Positions 45,415 to 58,000 of a stretch of 64,000 nt of DNA are shown here, piece by piece. Both the position numbers and the translations under genes were made by a program. This DNA comes from Polytrichum commune (taxonomy: Eukaryota > Streptophyta > Polytrichopsida > Polytrichales > Polytrichaceae), in assembly GCA_950295325.1 (NCBI GenBank), contig OX485804.1, positions 16,366,001 through 16,430,000 of the forward strand, given 5' to 3'. The stretch's first letter is position 1, and every line of letters starts with the position of its first letter. The notes under the pieces are model-generated. The model had not been told where the DNA came from. It ran no database searches and saw only the letters and a list, made by a program, of their open reading frames with translations.

Positions 45415-47950
45415 ATGAATGCACATATTTATTTATTTATTTCTTGTGGGCACCCATATATCTTGCACTTGATGACGATTTTAGTTAGGAAATGTATCAA
45501 ATAGTGGCTAGGAAAAGGGGCTAGGGTGAACCAACTACGACACTCGTACCCCGGTTGATAAAGGGCTCACGGATGACTCGAAAACTTTCATCTTACTTTA
45601 TGGGAATGGAGGCCCTTTTAAAAAGCCTATCTTTATGGCTTGGGAAAAGATAGGACCTACACGAGTTGGCATCAAAACCAATATTGGATTATATACAAGC
45701 GATACATGAATCAACAATTAATGTTCTCCCCTTTAATTTCGACAAAGATGGAGCATTGTATGACGTCTTTACTTTAAATTAAGAATATTCTCAGGGTGCA
45801 AAGGTTTGAGAGCCCTACGTTTTTGACGAAAACAATATATGAACCTCACATCTTTGTCGTATATCCAATGGCCATAAATGATGAGACAAATGTTCACTAT
45901 CTATACATCTCTCTCGATTTGAGATTTTTGGTGCAATGATTATTGTGAGGGTTTGATTCTTCCTTGGTGACCCCGTCGGCATAGTAATTTGAGCTGGCCA
46001 TTTCAAGGTGTCTCAGGGTGTTGAACTTACTGTTGAACTAATGCGTGACATAAAGATAGGCTATCAAGCCATAAAGATAGGCTTGAATAACAAATGTGGA
46101 GAACAACATGAATCTAAAAGTCTCCATTGCATTGACCAACTGGTCACGTTATAACTTTGAAACTACTTTCACAAACATGCATACTATCACAATTATGCTC
46201 TCTTGGATATCAAACGAGGCCCAAACGCCAGAGCGGATTGTAAAACATCCACTATAATACTAGCCGGCCTATCACATGATATCTTTAGAAGCCAGTCCTT
46301 GCAATACAACGAACCCTGCAAGTTCGGATGCAGACAAGGCACATAAAATTTGCCAAATTGGAGAGATAGAGCAGTCATGAATAGCACAACAACAACAACA
46401 ACAACAAAACCAAAACCGTGATTGTTGTGTTTGGAAGTAGAGATGAGACAAGATTGGGAAATAATAGCTTACATGTACACAAACCTACTTCCAAGAATGG
46501 AATAAGCAATTCATCTTGACACCTGTAATTGAGTATTCTGTGGTTAGGTGCGGATCTAAGAACAGACACTGAAAATACATGTGTTTAACAAAGATTGGAC
46601 TACGTGCTCAAAGTATGTTGACCATTCTAAGCTCAATAGTTAACATGATTTGGGGGGGCCTATACGACCGCTTAAAAGAGCACGAGAAACTTCACTTTGA
46701 TTATGACTTAGATATTCATATGAGTTTGGAGAATGAAGAGGTCCATGGGTATAAGCACGGTTGAAGTTTGCTAATCCCTCGCAAATGGTGTGTTTCATGT
46801 GCTACGAGAAGCGGGTGCAGAGAGAGAAGTATCCGAACAAACACACATCCACCTTATTACAACGTTGCCACATTCAACAGAATCTCGTGGGGCAAATCCC
46901 TCTCTGTAGCCACACCTATACCTCATATTTCTTGAGAAGTTAGTCATATTTAGGGCTACTTTACACTAGAGCTTGAGGGATTAATAAGGGATCAAAAAAG
47001 TTTGAATGGATGACAACCTTCTTGGAGTCAACCTATTACATGGCATGCAATGGACAAGGTTTCATGGTCTATCAAGTTTTGCATCACCCTAGTTCAAAGA
47101 GGTCAGTCCAACATAAAACTAGGAGAACATGAAGTTCAAAATCTCATACGACCCCCTTGATTACTTATGATGTAAAAGGGCCCACACGAGTAGGGTGGTA
47201 ATGAAATTATATTGTTTTGTTGAGAGCGTGTTTGCGTATGTGTTTACACTACCTTTGAACGCTTGTATATTATGACCACCTCAAAGTAGAGGGTAGGTAC
47301 ACCATGAGTGTATGCTTTTGACTCGGTGGGTGCACTAATGTAAAGGGCCAACGTGAGTGCATAACTAACCCCCCCCCCCCAATGCACATTCACAATAGAT
47401 ATGGAAAGATGTGAAAAATAACACACAAAGTAGGGTGCAAGCATGGTAAAGTGGACAACTCTTGATCGATTGCACATGTTTTAAGTGGTGATTCCAAATA
47501 ATATAATAACTTTGGATTTTGTGGAAAAAAACCCATAATCATTTTAAAATCATATTGATCTATAAAAACAACCTTCAAAAAATCTACCTATATTAAAAGA
47601 AAATGCAAGTGGGTGTGCAAGTGGTCATATTGAAACATTATTGGAAAAGGTGCCCTATACAATGGCTGGTGCTTTCCGGGTTGTCGGAGATAGCATTTAT
47701 TGTTGCAAAATGTCAGTGATCAATATGTCAATTGTCAATTTCTCTTCTTTTGACATTTACCCCAATGTAGTTTAAATTTTCATGTCCTCATTGTCCACCC
47801 TGGTGAAATTGCTGGTCTAATAGTTTCGTCATTATTACCACATGTTGTTACCACAGTCGTTGATGCATAAGAATGTGCACTACTACTAGTCGCTGTGGTG
47901 AATGGTTTGTAGATATTTGTTAGTTGGAAGATATGAATGAATGAGGATAA
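45415..47950. other. AT-rich intergenic DNA
   Basis: No gene was recognised. An (ACA)n tract lies at 46385-46408, complementary to a Leu-rich shadow frame. A C10 homopolymer lies near 47371. The immediate left flank of the Harbinger insertion is ordinary AT-rich sequence. Confidence 0.45.
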
Positions 47951-47953
47951 TTA

Positions 47954-50664
47954 GGGCCAGGCCGCACACGGCGGTGCCAGGCCGGGACCGGCAGACAACG
48001 GGTTGCAGCTGGACCAACGAAACCGGTTAGGGGGGGGGGGGTTGGGGGTGTTGTGCCGGAACCGCTCTAAGGGCCGCACCACACGTGTCTGCGACGGAGA
48101 GCCTGATTCTACATCCACGGTTTTCTGTGGATGGCGACGAAGTCCATCCACATCCTGTGGATGCCCACCGCGGCGTGACGCAGGTGCCTCTCTCGCACTT
48201 CGCTAGCTCTCTGTCTGCGCACGCGCACAACTGTTGCGATTCTACTACCTCCCGGGAGTTGCAGATGGAGCCAGCATCGACAATCGAGGCCGACCTTCGA
48301 CGCCTGCAGTTTGGGTGACGATCAATTGCCTTCCCCTGCTGTTGTATGGTGTTATGTTTTGGAGTGGTGGACACACCTTTTGTTGTCCACTGTGTGGCGG
48401 AGTCTGTGTGCCGCCCCCTGTTTGGTTTTTCAGTCCTCGTTTGTGCGTTGCGCATGCTTGTATGTGCCTCTCTGCTGCAAGAGGCCCAGTGGGTCGCGGC
48501 GCAAGTGGCCGACCGGAAATTGACGTGCGTTCATCGCCTTCGTCCGGGCGCGCCTGCATCCTGCCGCGCGATTCCAGTGTCTGCCCGACCTTGGCATGCT
48601 TCCGCCGCGGGGAGTCCTTGCACTCCGTCAGTGCGCGCAGTCTTCCGCTTTGTGTGCATGGATTTCTTTCTATTTCCCGTTTTGTTGTCCACAGTAGGGG
48701 CTGGGTGTCACGCCCGTTGTGCTGACGCTTCGGCGCCAGCAATGGCTCGGCAGAAAATTGACATGTGTTGTTGGTACTGGTTGCCTGCCCCCCTCGATTT
48801 TTTTGCAGAGTGCAGGACTATTGGAGTGGTTACAAATTGTTTTGCTATGCCTATTACTCGCACTCCGTGCAACACGAGTCTGAGTTTAGGGATTCCAAAC
48901 TAGGTTGGTGCACTTCTCACCTCCCTTGCGTCTGTTTTGTTTCGTTGGCGTATTTTTGGCTCTCCTGGCAGTCGGGGGATTGTGTGCAGGCATTCTGCCG
49001 TTGGTTTTCGGGTGTTCACACATAGATTGGTTGTGTGCAGGGCAACTTGTATGGCGGAGTTTTCGGCGGTTGGCATCGCCTTCGCACCACGCAGTTCGGG
49101 CCGCCTGCATGGAGATCCTGCCTGTCCTGGAGATGTACTGCAGGCACGAGCTCCAGGAGGAATGTTCCAACCTCCAGGCGCTCATGCTCCGCTTCGACGA
49201 CGAGCGAGAGCTGCAATCGCATGAGTTGGGCCGCTCCCTTCTCTTCATGATTAGGGACGACGAGGCCGGATTGGAGAGTTTGTATCGGCGTAGCCACCCC
49301 CCTACACCGCAAAACCCTTTCGATGCCGTAAGGGCAGGGTTAGCTGCGGTGGACCTAGCTTTTGTCGCCCTTTGGCCACAACAGCAGGTAGCTCCTGCGT
49401 TGTGTGCTGCATGTACCCTTCGGGGGGTTTATTTTAATGCAATTGTTGTCCGGCTTACAATTCGCTGGGTTTGCCTCTCATCCCATCCACTGCCTGTGTC
49501 GTCCCTGCCTCTGTCATGCTGCCTCCTCGAGACTGTGCCGACCCTCCCCTCATTTCTCGTCTGTGCATCTGCTGCTCTCTGCACTGTTTCATGTTTTGTG
49601 CACCGCCTGTCGAGGCCAAATTCCACAACTTCGACCCTCTGCCAGCGCGGTCTCCCTTGCGCTTCATCTCTCAACCTCCGAGGCTGCCTGTGGGTCGTGC
49701 ACAGGCGCACTCAAATGAATTTGGTTACTCTGTTTTTGTGCAGCTGCGCTTTGCGCGATGAATTAAAAACACCGTGGCATTTTGTAGAGGCGTCTGCACT
49801 GTGTGTTTCCGCGTGGTTGTGCCTGCTATGTGTGCGAATATTTTTATGCAAGGTTTAGGCTGTATGCTTCTCGGCGCGCCAACACAAGTGTTCTGTGCAC
49901 CTTGCTCCGGACAATAGGAATGGGGGGGGCCTTCTGTTCAACATGTCTACGGCCCCAATTTTTGGGCTCCCTGGTGCGTGGCTGCCTCGCTGCCACTGTG
50001 AGTGCGGCCACGTTCCAGATTCATATACACATTCGTGTAGATAGACAAAACACCTTGCAACCGCACATCCGGTCTCCTATTCTGCCATTCACACTCATGC
50101 ATTCGGATAGACAACAACCAAGCATTCTGCCGGGAAACATCATTCACGATGAACACACACAATGGCCTCCTTGAATATTTCTTTCTCCTTTCAAAATTGA
50201 ACAAGCGTGTACATCCATTGATGTACACGGTCCTTAGCAGTATCGAATGTCCATGAATCCCCCGATTACTGCCTCCTACAGTCTATTTTTGTTCCTATTC
50301 CCACACATAGAATTTCAATACACATCCTGTGTGCTTGAAGGTGCTGGGAGCTGTGGAGCAGCCGCCACCTCAGTCCGAATACGGCCAGGAGGGCCTGTCT
50401 TCGCCCTGGACGCCCCCCTCGCATGCTGCACGCATTCCCGATGTGCCTGCTGCACATCCAGTGTCCGCAGCGTTGGACTTTGTTGGGGAGCCTGCTGGTA
50501 CTGTGCGCTCTCCGCACCGCCCCCCCACTGCTTCTCCACGGCCTCCAGCAGTGCTCCCTTGGTGCTGCACCGGGAGCATCCCCCTAGAGCTTCCAGAACA
50601 ACAAGGATCAATTTCCAGCCTGCATACTCGGGAGATTGTGCCAGTACTAGCAGCGTGTATTGAC
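47954..50664 (+). other. 5' part of the Harbinger element, unresolved leader/exons
   Basis: The 2.7 kb between the left terminus and the first transposase ATG contain many overlapping frames on both strands, mostly a by-product of high GC. The plus strand is pyrimidine-rich with repeated TGTGTGCAG acceptor-like strings (about 48992 and 49040) and looks intronic. The best exon candidate is listed separately at 49041-49387. Confidence 0.4.
49041..49387 (+). other. Candidate extra exon upstream of the transposase
   Basis: Bounded by TTGTGTGCAG and CAGCAG|GTAGCT, this 347-nt block reads through with ordinary protein-like composition (EILPVLEMYCRHELQEEC, DDERELQSHELGRSLLF). It ends in phase 0. 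The transposase frame extends without stops upstream of its ATG to an AG|GTGCTG at 50340/50341, also phase 0, so splicing 49387 to 50341 would keep the frame. The result would be a transposase with an extended N terminus. No homologue is recognised, and this is an inference from splice signals only. Confidence 0.35.
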
Positions 50665-52059
50665 ATGACCGTGGCCATCATTCACATGCACATTGCAACA
50701 ACAGGAGCAATTGAGAGCCAGGCCAAATGCAGGAAAAATAAAAGAAGAAGGCTGGATGGCACACTTCCTTTGCGCTCGCACACCACTTCGCGGGACCGTT
50801 GCTCGGAGGGGAATCGAAACCACAAACATGCACATGTATTCTTTAACCTTCTTGCTTGCCACATAGGCATTAAAGCTGCTCGGTGGTATGTCAAACCCAG
50901 GTCCACGTGCTGGTTTGAAGAGTACTTATTCAAAATCTACACGCCCGACATGTTCTATGACATACTACGAATGAGGCGTGCAACTTTCGAAAGGCTGGTC
51001 AACGACCTTAGACCATACATACAGGGACAACCCACACATTGGAGACAGCCTATTGGAGTGGAGAAGAAGGTAGTGGTCACGCTTTTCAAACTAATGCACG
51101 GCGTTTGCATACCTCTCGTCGCCGACAGAGCCGCATTGGGGAAGTCCACCGTACATGGCATATTGAGGCAAGTTTGCTCGGCCATTAGCAACAACTTCGG
51201 CCACCTGATAGCATGGCTCGCTGGCCGAAGGCTTGCAAGAGTGACGTCTGCGTTCCAATCTAAACAACACTTCCCCAACTGCATCGGTGCCATTGATGGG
51301 ACACATGTTTATATTGTGGCCCCCCCCAACAGCATTGTAGCAGCAGACCACCGGAACCGCTTCAAGACATTCTCCATATTGCTACAAGCCGTAGTGGACA
51401 CAAACTGCTACTTCACGTCCGTCAACACTGGACCTCCAGGTTCCTTGCACGACAGTGCACATTTCAAGACTACGGAGCTTTATCGAAAAGCTGAGGATGG
51501 AGTGATGGCTGGACTCCACGATGACCCTATGACATGGCCTGCACGGCTGCCCTTCCCACCATACATAGTCGCGGACCGAGGCTACCCCCTACTTAGTTGG
51601 TGCATAACACCTTTTAAAATGGGTCCCATGGGTGTGCCTCTTTCGGATGAGGAGGTCTGGTTCAATCGCAAACACTCCTCGACGCGGATGTGCGTCGAGC
51701 GCGCGTTTGGCATTTTGAAAACCCGCTTCAAAGAAATTGGAACAAAGTCAGCTCTAAAGCTGGACTTTGTTCCTACAGTGGTTCATGCTTGTTGTGTATT
51801 GCACAATGTTCTCCTAGCTAGCAAGGACCGCACACTTGAACAAATACTGAGAGACTGCCATCTTCCAACAATGGAAGACGTCGTCCACCCCCGGCAGGGC
51901 GAGGACGATGTGTTCCAGCCCCCGAGACCGATGGGGCTAATCAGCGATGACCGGGCATTGCTTGAGGGGAAGATGGCGAGGGAAGATCTACTTGATTACC
52001 TAGTGCGAATGCAAAATTCGGATTTCATTGCAAGACACCCCAATCGCCCAACCCGGTGA
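50665..52059 (+). CDS. PIF/Harbinger DDE transposase (DDE_Tnp_4), 464 aa
   Basis: The ATG at 50665 gives 464 residues, the usual size. The frame stays open upstream to about 50329, so a spliced longer form is possible. The catalytic core is intact: Asp211 in AIDGTHV, Asp304 in VADRGYP and Glu345 in VERAFGILKTRFK. A basic stretch (KNKRRR) near the N terminus may be a nuclear signal. These enzymes cut and paste the element, recognising TTA-like sites, and normally need the Myb-like partner for nuclear import and DNA binding. That partner is encoded convergently; the two 3' ends overlap by 64 bp, so the transcripts could form antisense tails. No frameshift or stop interrupts it. Confidence 0.93.
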   Translation: MTVAIIHMHIATTGAIESQAKCRKNKRRRLDGTLPLRSHTTSRDRCSEGNRNHKHAHVFFNLLACHIGIKAARWYVKPRSTCWFEEYLFKIYTPDMFYDILRMRRATFERLVNDLRPYIQGQPTHWRQPIGVEKKVVVTLFKLMHGVCIPLVADRAALGKSTVHGILRQVCSAISNNFGHLIAWLAGRRLARVTSAFQSKQHFPNCIGAIDGTHVYIVAPPNSIVAADHRNRFKTFSILLQAVVDTNCYFTSVNTGPPGSLHDSAHFKTTELYRKAEDGVMAGLHDDPMTWPARLPFPPYIVADRGYPLLSWCITPFKMGPMGVPLSDEEVWFNRKHSSTRMCVERAFGILKTRFKEIGTKSALKLDFVPTVVHACCVLHNVLLASKDRTLEQILRDCHLPTMEDVVHPRQGEDDVFQPPRPMGLISDDRALLEGKMAREDLLDYLVRMQNSDFIARHPNRPTR

Positions 52060-53177
52060 ATGCAAACATCAAGTTCAGAGAAAGGGGGAGCACAGAACCT
52101 TGTGAGCGCATCCATTGAGGATGCCAACATCAAGAGAGCGCTTGTCATGTTCCCTAGGTTTTTGGTCCGCTCAACTTCCAAGTTGTAAAGTCTTTCGTCC
52201 ATTTCAGAAGTTTGAGCCTCCTTGAGAGCAATTCTCGCTTCACGTGCAGTGTCCAATGCGAATAAGTCGCTCCTCCATGCGCGCTTGTCTTTCTCTTGAG
52301 CTTCCACACGTGCATTGTAGTCGCAATTGAAGTCCTTCACAAAGTCCACCAAACTGTCGTTCCCGCTTGCTTTGCGTTTGCGGCCCGTTGACCCTGGAGT
52401 GCTGTCCCCCGGTGTTCTCGCCACTGGGGAGCTGGCCCTGGTGGCTGAACTGGTACCAGCGCTGCCCTCCTCGTTGGCTGCAGCCACACGCGGTGCAGGA
52501 GGGGAGCGGCTAAATTGCCGCGGCGACGGCTGCGACACTCTATCAGAATCCAAAACATCAGCTGCACGCCCAAATATCTGCCTCTTGCCCACAAACCCCT
52601 CCATTTCTATGTACATGTTTTCGCTGAATTCCAATGGCATTTTCCTTGATTTCGACAAGTCCTTTTTCTCCTCCCGGCTCATGCCCCACCAATTAGCCGA
52701 ACCCGTCCCCTCTATGTAGTCTTTTAATTTTTTGTAATCTTTAATCAAACCGTCCCACTTGTTAGTTATTTGGTCCGCATCCCTCGCTCGGAAACCGACT
52801 ACAGCCATGCACCCAGCCAACACTACTCTCCACGCCGTCGTGCCATATACGAACTTTGCAAGGGATGGTTGGTTAGAATTATGCCTACCATCCCACTCCA
52901 GGCGTTTTTGCCCAATTAGGACCAGCATTTCTGCCTCAGTCCAGTTGGGGCCACGCACCTTGTGGAGAGTTGTGGCAGTGGGTTGGGAGGGTGCTGACGA
53001 GCATCTCCCGGACACAGTTGCAATCCTTCCGCGCGCACGTCCTCTTGCAAACGGCTGACCAGGACTGCAGGCAGGCAGGTGGTCCACAAACTTTGCGCCG
53101 AACTTCGTCTCAGCGTCAATGTGTGGCTGCGACGACGGATACGGGGATGTATCACCCAAATCGACAACATTCTCCAT
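51996..53177 (-). CDS. Myb/SANT-like Harbinger accessory protein, 393 aa
   Basis: I chose the ATG at 53177 because it follows a good splice acceptor (GTGCACAG before 53187). Residues about 76-155 form a trihelix/Myb-SANT domain (RGPNWTEAEMLVLIGQ...W.GL..DYKKLKDY) with the spaced aromatic residues typical of PIF/Harbinger ORF1 proteins. Next come a Ser/Pro-rich linker, a basic GRKRKAS stretch that may be a nuclear signal, and a C-terminal helical part rich in charged residues (EAQEKDKRAWR). The protein is expected to bind DNA at the element ends and escort the transposase. Its last codons overlap the transposase 3' end on the opposite strand. A non-coding or short coding first exon probably lies upstream. 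Confidence 0.88.
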   Translation of the reverse strand: MENVVDLGDTSPYPSSQPHIDAETKFGAKFVDHLPACSPGQPFARGRARGRIATVSGRCSSAPSQPTATTLHKVRGPNWTEAEMLVLIGQKRLEWDGRHNSNQPSLAKFVYGTTAWRVVLAGCMAVVGFRARDADQITNKWDGLIKDYKKLKDYIEGTGSANWWGMSREEKKDLSKSRKMPLEFSENMYIEMEGFVGKRQIFGRAADVLDSDRVSQPSPRQFSRSPPAPRVAAANEEGSAGTSSATRASSPVARTPGDSTPGSTGRKRKASGNDSLVDFVKDFNCDYNARVEAQEKDKRAWRSDLFALDTAREARIALKEAQTSEMDERLYNLEVERTKNLGNMTSALLMLASSMDALTRFCAPPFSELDVCIHRVGRLGCLAMKSEFCIRTR

Positions 53178-53187
53178 CCCCGAAAAC

Positions 53188-55013
53188 CTGTGCACACGGC
53201 AGCACTGCACAGGAAACGAAAGCTTGTCAATCGCAGCCAATGCGCATACACACAGGGGCAGCCAGTGAGCAATCCCAGAAGCTGGCGGAGACAGTCACAG
53301 CAGACGGCAGAGTGGGGATGAGGCAGAACCAGCCACAAAGACATTGCGGTAGGTGCTCCAAAATGCAGCAGGGCACGCTGTAAATGTGTCAACAGGGAGG
53401 CACTGTGAGGGCAGGAGAGGCCCCCACGCAATGGGGGGTGACTTGTCTGCTGGAAAATGCGCGATACGCTGAAAGCAAACAAACCAGAAGAAAGTGGCCG
53501 AGGCTCTGTTGCAGAGAACGGGGAATGAATTGCCACATACAACGAAATGGCCACAGTCGCGGGATGGCAATGACGAGGATGTGGACTAACCTTAAGTCAC
53601 CGCAGGAAAGGGCGGCCAAGATGGCCAGAAGCCACAGCCGCTACGAATCGCTCGAAACAAACTTGGATGGTGCGCACCGTCGGCCGAGGTATCAGCCGGA
53701 GCGAGCAGGAAGTCGGCGCCCCCGCACACAGGCTGACATCCACAGCGAATGCATCCCGCCTCATGCAGACGAGTGGCTGCATTGACGTTCTGGGAGCACA
53801 GCAGTGGCACACAGACCGAATGGAATGTCAAAAACCCACCTCCAGCAGACATGGGGTTCGGTACGGTATTGCGGTCGACATGGAGCCGAACATGGAGCCC
53901 AATGCAGCGCACACTGCATGAAGCTGGATCCATCGTCGCGGGCATGACAGAAAATGGGAATCCGAGCAATGCATGTCAAGAGAGACTGCGGCAGAACAAC
54001 TGCAATGCACAGGGCGCAGAGGAACGTGGCCACACATCGCAGATAAAAAAACGGTGGGAAACTACAAGGCAAAAACATAGACAAAAATCGCCAGAATGAA
54101 AAACCCAGTGGCTGGATGGCACGGGCACACAATGGCAGAACGGCAGAACGGCAGAGGTGGTGCAACGCATACAACATACACCAACACAGGGTATCCCAAA
54201 CTGGACCGGCAAACACCAACATCTCGACATAGCGAGCGAACATGGCCGCAACCGCAGCAGGACCCACAGGATGCCGCAGGATGCCGCAGGATGCCGCAGG
54301 CTGCGGACAGGGAAACCCCACGTCGGCGTACAGCCCGACGCAGGCCAGGGATGGAGGACGAGGGCAAAGCGGAGGACCCAAACAACCGCAAAGACCGCGA
54401 GGACTCCAGGGGCAAAGATATGGGTTCACGCGGGCGCGAACCGGGGCCACGGAGTCGACGCACCAATCGTCCCAAACAAAATCCAGCCACGAAGACCCGA
54501 AAAACCAGAGACTTCGCAACACCCTATGTCCAGGTTTCCTCTAAAACGACTGTGCAGACATGCAAAGGAAGGGAACATGTGCAGGGCACTCACCAGATCG
54601 TTTCGCAGAGCGGGGTTTCGATAAGCAGTCGCAGCAGCCTCGCGACGCGCCAGGGGAGGGTTCGAGCACAGCTGAAGCAGGAGCTCAAAGCGAGGGCAGC
54701 TCCGCGCGCACCAGCGACCCCTGCACTCGTGTGGACCGCGACCCCTCGGCTTCGACGGACCCCCCATCGACAGATTACATCCATGACGTCGCGTTCTCAT
54801 CCAAGGCAGGCCCCAACGTTGCTTGGGACCAACGTTCCAAAAACCCCTGTGGCTTGGGTTTCCCTCCGTTTTCCGGCAGGAGGATGTTGGAGACAGACTC
54901 CGACAACCCTACAGCTAGGCCAGCCTGGACACAGCAAGTGCGGGCTCCGGAAATGCCCCACAACCGGTTACCACACCGGTTCCGGGTCGCAACCCCCGGG
55001 TGCGGCCCCCCCC
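53188..55013 (-). other. 3' part of the Harbinger element: leader/intron of the Myb-like gene
   Basis: Read on the minus strand, this C/T- and G/T-rich 1.8 kb resembles the leader region at the other end of the element. A consensus donor CTG|GTGAGT at 54594/54593 follows an Arg-rich ATG frame starting at 54800, which could be a first exon, but its phase does not join the main Myb exon cleanly. A GGATGCCGCA triplet repeat lies at 54270-54300. Long frames on both strands are attributed to composition. Confidence 0.4.
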
Positions 55014-55016
55014 TTA

Positions 55017-58000
55017 CTACGTGTAATGTTGTTGTGGAAGTGAGGCAAGCTAGCTCGTTCTTTCATCTACACGAACATGCATTGCAGTACTCATGAATAC
55101 CGGCTTATTGTTGAATTGAGCCATTAAGATCCTGCAAGCCTTGAGATGTCAATACGCAAGGCAACAACCCAATGCCCTCATAAAGTGTGCACATGTGAAG
55201 AACATGGACAAGGGATGAGGAGGAGTCATGGAACATCGCGCCTTTAAAGGCTTTGCACAAAGTTAGTACCTTGAAACACCCACCAAGGAATTGAAGAGAA
55301 ATAATTGAACCTCACTCTTCCGACTCGAATTTGGGAAAGAACTCCTGGACCTCTCCTCGACATTTATATTGAGAGGTGACGAGGTTGCTTATTCTTCCAG
55401 CTCTCGAGGGCATGTCCTGATCCGGCTAGCACTCGGCATGATAGATCATTCATCGATAAGTTGGACTTTACTGGTGACCATTTGTCATTGCCTTTAACGA
55501 CTACATGCTCAGTTGCAATATGCGGGAATAGATTCTTAGCAACCCACCTAAAAGCAATGTCAGATATCGTAAAAGAAACCCATGATGTCAGTGTATGACG
55601 CAATAGATATATGAAGAAAAAGCTCATGTCCCGTGATAGAAGTGGACATACATGTTGGAGATGATGATGCCATGGTAAAGCAGTGTGAGTTGCGAGACCA
55701 TTTGTTTGGAGTGCACGCTCTTATCTTAAGTGCAAGTTGGGTACTGCAATGGGTAAAGTGCAAAAAGATAGGGAAAGGTCTAGGTAGAAATGACTGAAAT
55801 TACATTGGAGGAGTTTCTGCAACGTAAAAGGAGGGAGATAGGGTGGAAGTTTGGGTGGGCCCTTCCACATCATCCAAAGTCTGCTCCTCGTCCCCACTAA
55901 TAACAGTACCATGGCATTGAATGAACTACTTATTGATTCCTCATAAGACATTTCTGGAGCGACATTGCTAAGACATTGTTTGAGACAATAACTCATGATT
56001 TTTCGAGTAGTGTCAACCTGCTGGAAGCTCACATTCTAAGTAAAAAGTTAAAGAAATGAGTAACTCCGAACAGTAAAAGACAATAAAGACCAGAAAAGGT
56101 GCAGTCACCCACTTCAACACAGCCCTCAACTTCATTTCAGAACAATGTAATTATTCTGCACTGCTGACTCACAGTGGTGTAACAACATGTGAACTCCTAG
56201 TCTGATTGTGTCTGCGATGAGCGTCTCAGGGTCTCAGGGTCCCAAGTGCCTCGCAATGGGAAGCTTGGAGAATTCTCCAGCTGGATTGGAAACGCCCGTA
56301 TAAGAAATCTTCCTCGACACCTTATATTATGCACATCTGTTGAGCGTTCCATTTGTAGGAATTGTTTTGTACGAATTACTGACAGCTCTCCATTGGAGCA
56401 TTGCTACTCGGAGGAGGACTTGGTAAGTTCTGTCTCACTTTATGAGTGGGTTGACAATTTAGCACTTAGAGATAATTTTTACATTAAGATTCTTAGCTTT
56501 GAATCTTTGAGAGAGCCTGGGTCTGAACTTTCAAATTCCATATTAACCTGCATATGTTTGTAGTTGCTATCTGAGGTTAGCACAGAGTCATTCAATAATG
56601 GGTAGGCAACAATAACACAATCAGAGTTGCAGCTGGCTCTTGCAATTCAATGTTCAATTGAGGTTCTTGATACAGAGTAATTGTGACGTGATTTGGTTTT
56701 TAATTGCTCTGCATTGATGTGCACCGGTTGATCTACTCTATAAAATCACTGATAACAACTCCATCATGGATTCAAATCACATGATGCTGTGAACCAATGG
56801 TATTGACTGGCCTCCATCTGCATGCAGTCTTAGTCCAGCCTTGCAACAATGGTGCCATCCCGGTGTCCTGGATAAGTTCTCACGAGATCATTAATGGTGG
56901 AGCCCCGGAAGTCTCGCATCTGCACGAGGCTGGCAAAAGATTATCCAATTGCCTCACTGCATCGAGGTGCCCCGCCATTCTCCCTGCTCTCTGAATGGAG
57001 GGCTGCCTTCACCCCCATATGGTTTGGAGCGGGATTCGGAAATTCGCAACCAGAGAGACCCCCAGGATTGAGGTGATCCTGCATCTTTTCGCTTGGGACG
57101 ATGATGCAGTTAATGAGGTGAAACCGAGACGCGTCAATTGCTGGTTGAAAACTATTTCCAACCCCCCTGTGGTGCCCGCAAGGGCGCCCCAGAATTTCTG
57201 CAAGGTCTGCCACCCCTGTCACTAGGGCGCTCCATAGAACCAAGGGCAGAGTGCACCCTGGCCATGGATGCGCCCCGGGACGGTGGACGGTGCAGATTTT
57301 AAGCGGGCAGCAGGCCCTGCCAGGGCTGCGGGCCCCGGGCACGGGGGAGGGAGACATGGGAAGGGAGGGCTGACTATGGAATACAACATGCACGGTTGCT
57401 TGGCTTTCGCGGCATGGTGCTCGCGGTCGCAGCCTCGCTCTCGTTGCTGTACCCTTGCACCCGCGGTTGGTGAGTACGCCCGTCATCGTTGACGGGTGGC
57501 TACCGGAGCAACCGGTTGTACTTGGGCGTCATTGACATCGCCCGGGCAACCAAGCCTGCCCGAGGAAAATGCAAGGGTAATGACGTCCCCTCCCCAAAGA
57601 GACATGGAGGAACTCATGCTCATGATGTGAGTGTCATTTTAAATCGCATCACAAACAAAAACTCATGATGTGAGTTCCATTTTACATCTCATGACACACA
57701 AAAACTCATTGACCTAATCAAACTCAAGGGCCAAAAACATTTTAAACTCAGTAGTTGTACTAAAATCTAAACCCACACACCAATTATGTGATATTTCATG
57801 ATGTGAGTGTCACTTTACATCTATGTGTTCCACACATTCACTCTATATGAGCACTTCAAGCTTTGGGTCTTATGATCTATTCTAAAATACGTAAAAGTAA
57901 ATTATATATACAACATAGTTGTAGTTGGTGGGTGTGAGGGCCTTGTCCCATCATTCTAAGAACATGAGCAAAGGGGTCAGCTTAGATCACAAGCGGACTT

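Larger units (their letters stand above)
47954..55013. mobile_element. Complete PIF/Harbinger transposon, 7,060 bp
   Basis: The left terminus GGGCCAGGCCGCACACGG and the right terminus, reverse-complemented, GGGGGGGGCCGCACCCGG match at 14 of 18 positions. TTA flanks both ends (47951-47953 and 55014-55016), the diagnostic 3-bp target duplication. The whole interval is markedly GC-richer than its flanks, with abrupt changes at both ends. It encodes the two proteins an autonomous PIF/Harbinger element needs: a DDE transposase (plus strand) and a Myb/SANT-like protein (minus strand). The genes are convergent, each starting on the side of one terminus after a long C/T-rich leader. Both frames are open, so the element may still be active. 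Confidence 0.92.

Noticed and set aside
48245-49858. Frames of 165-317 codons in the left part of the Harbinger element
   Set aside because: High GC leaves overlapping frames open on both strands and no family is recognised; only the block with splice borders at 49041-49387 is kept as a candidate.
53761-55043. Frames of 253 and 315 codons on opposite strands in the right part of the Harbinger element
   Set aside because: They overlap each other, have biased composition and lie in the probable leader/intron of the Myb-like gene; one runs past the end of the element into flanking DNA.
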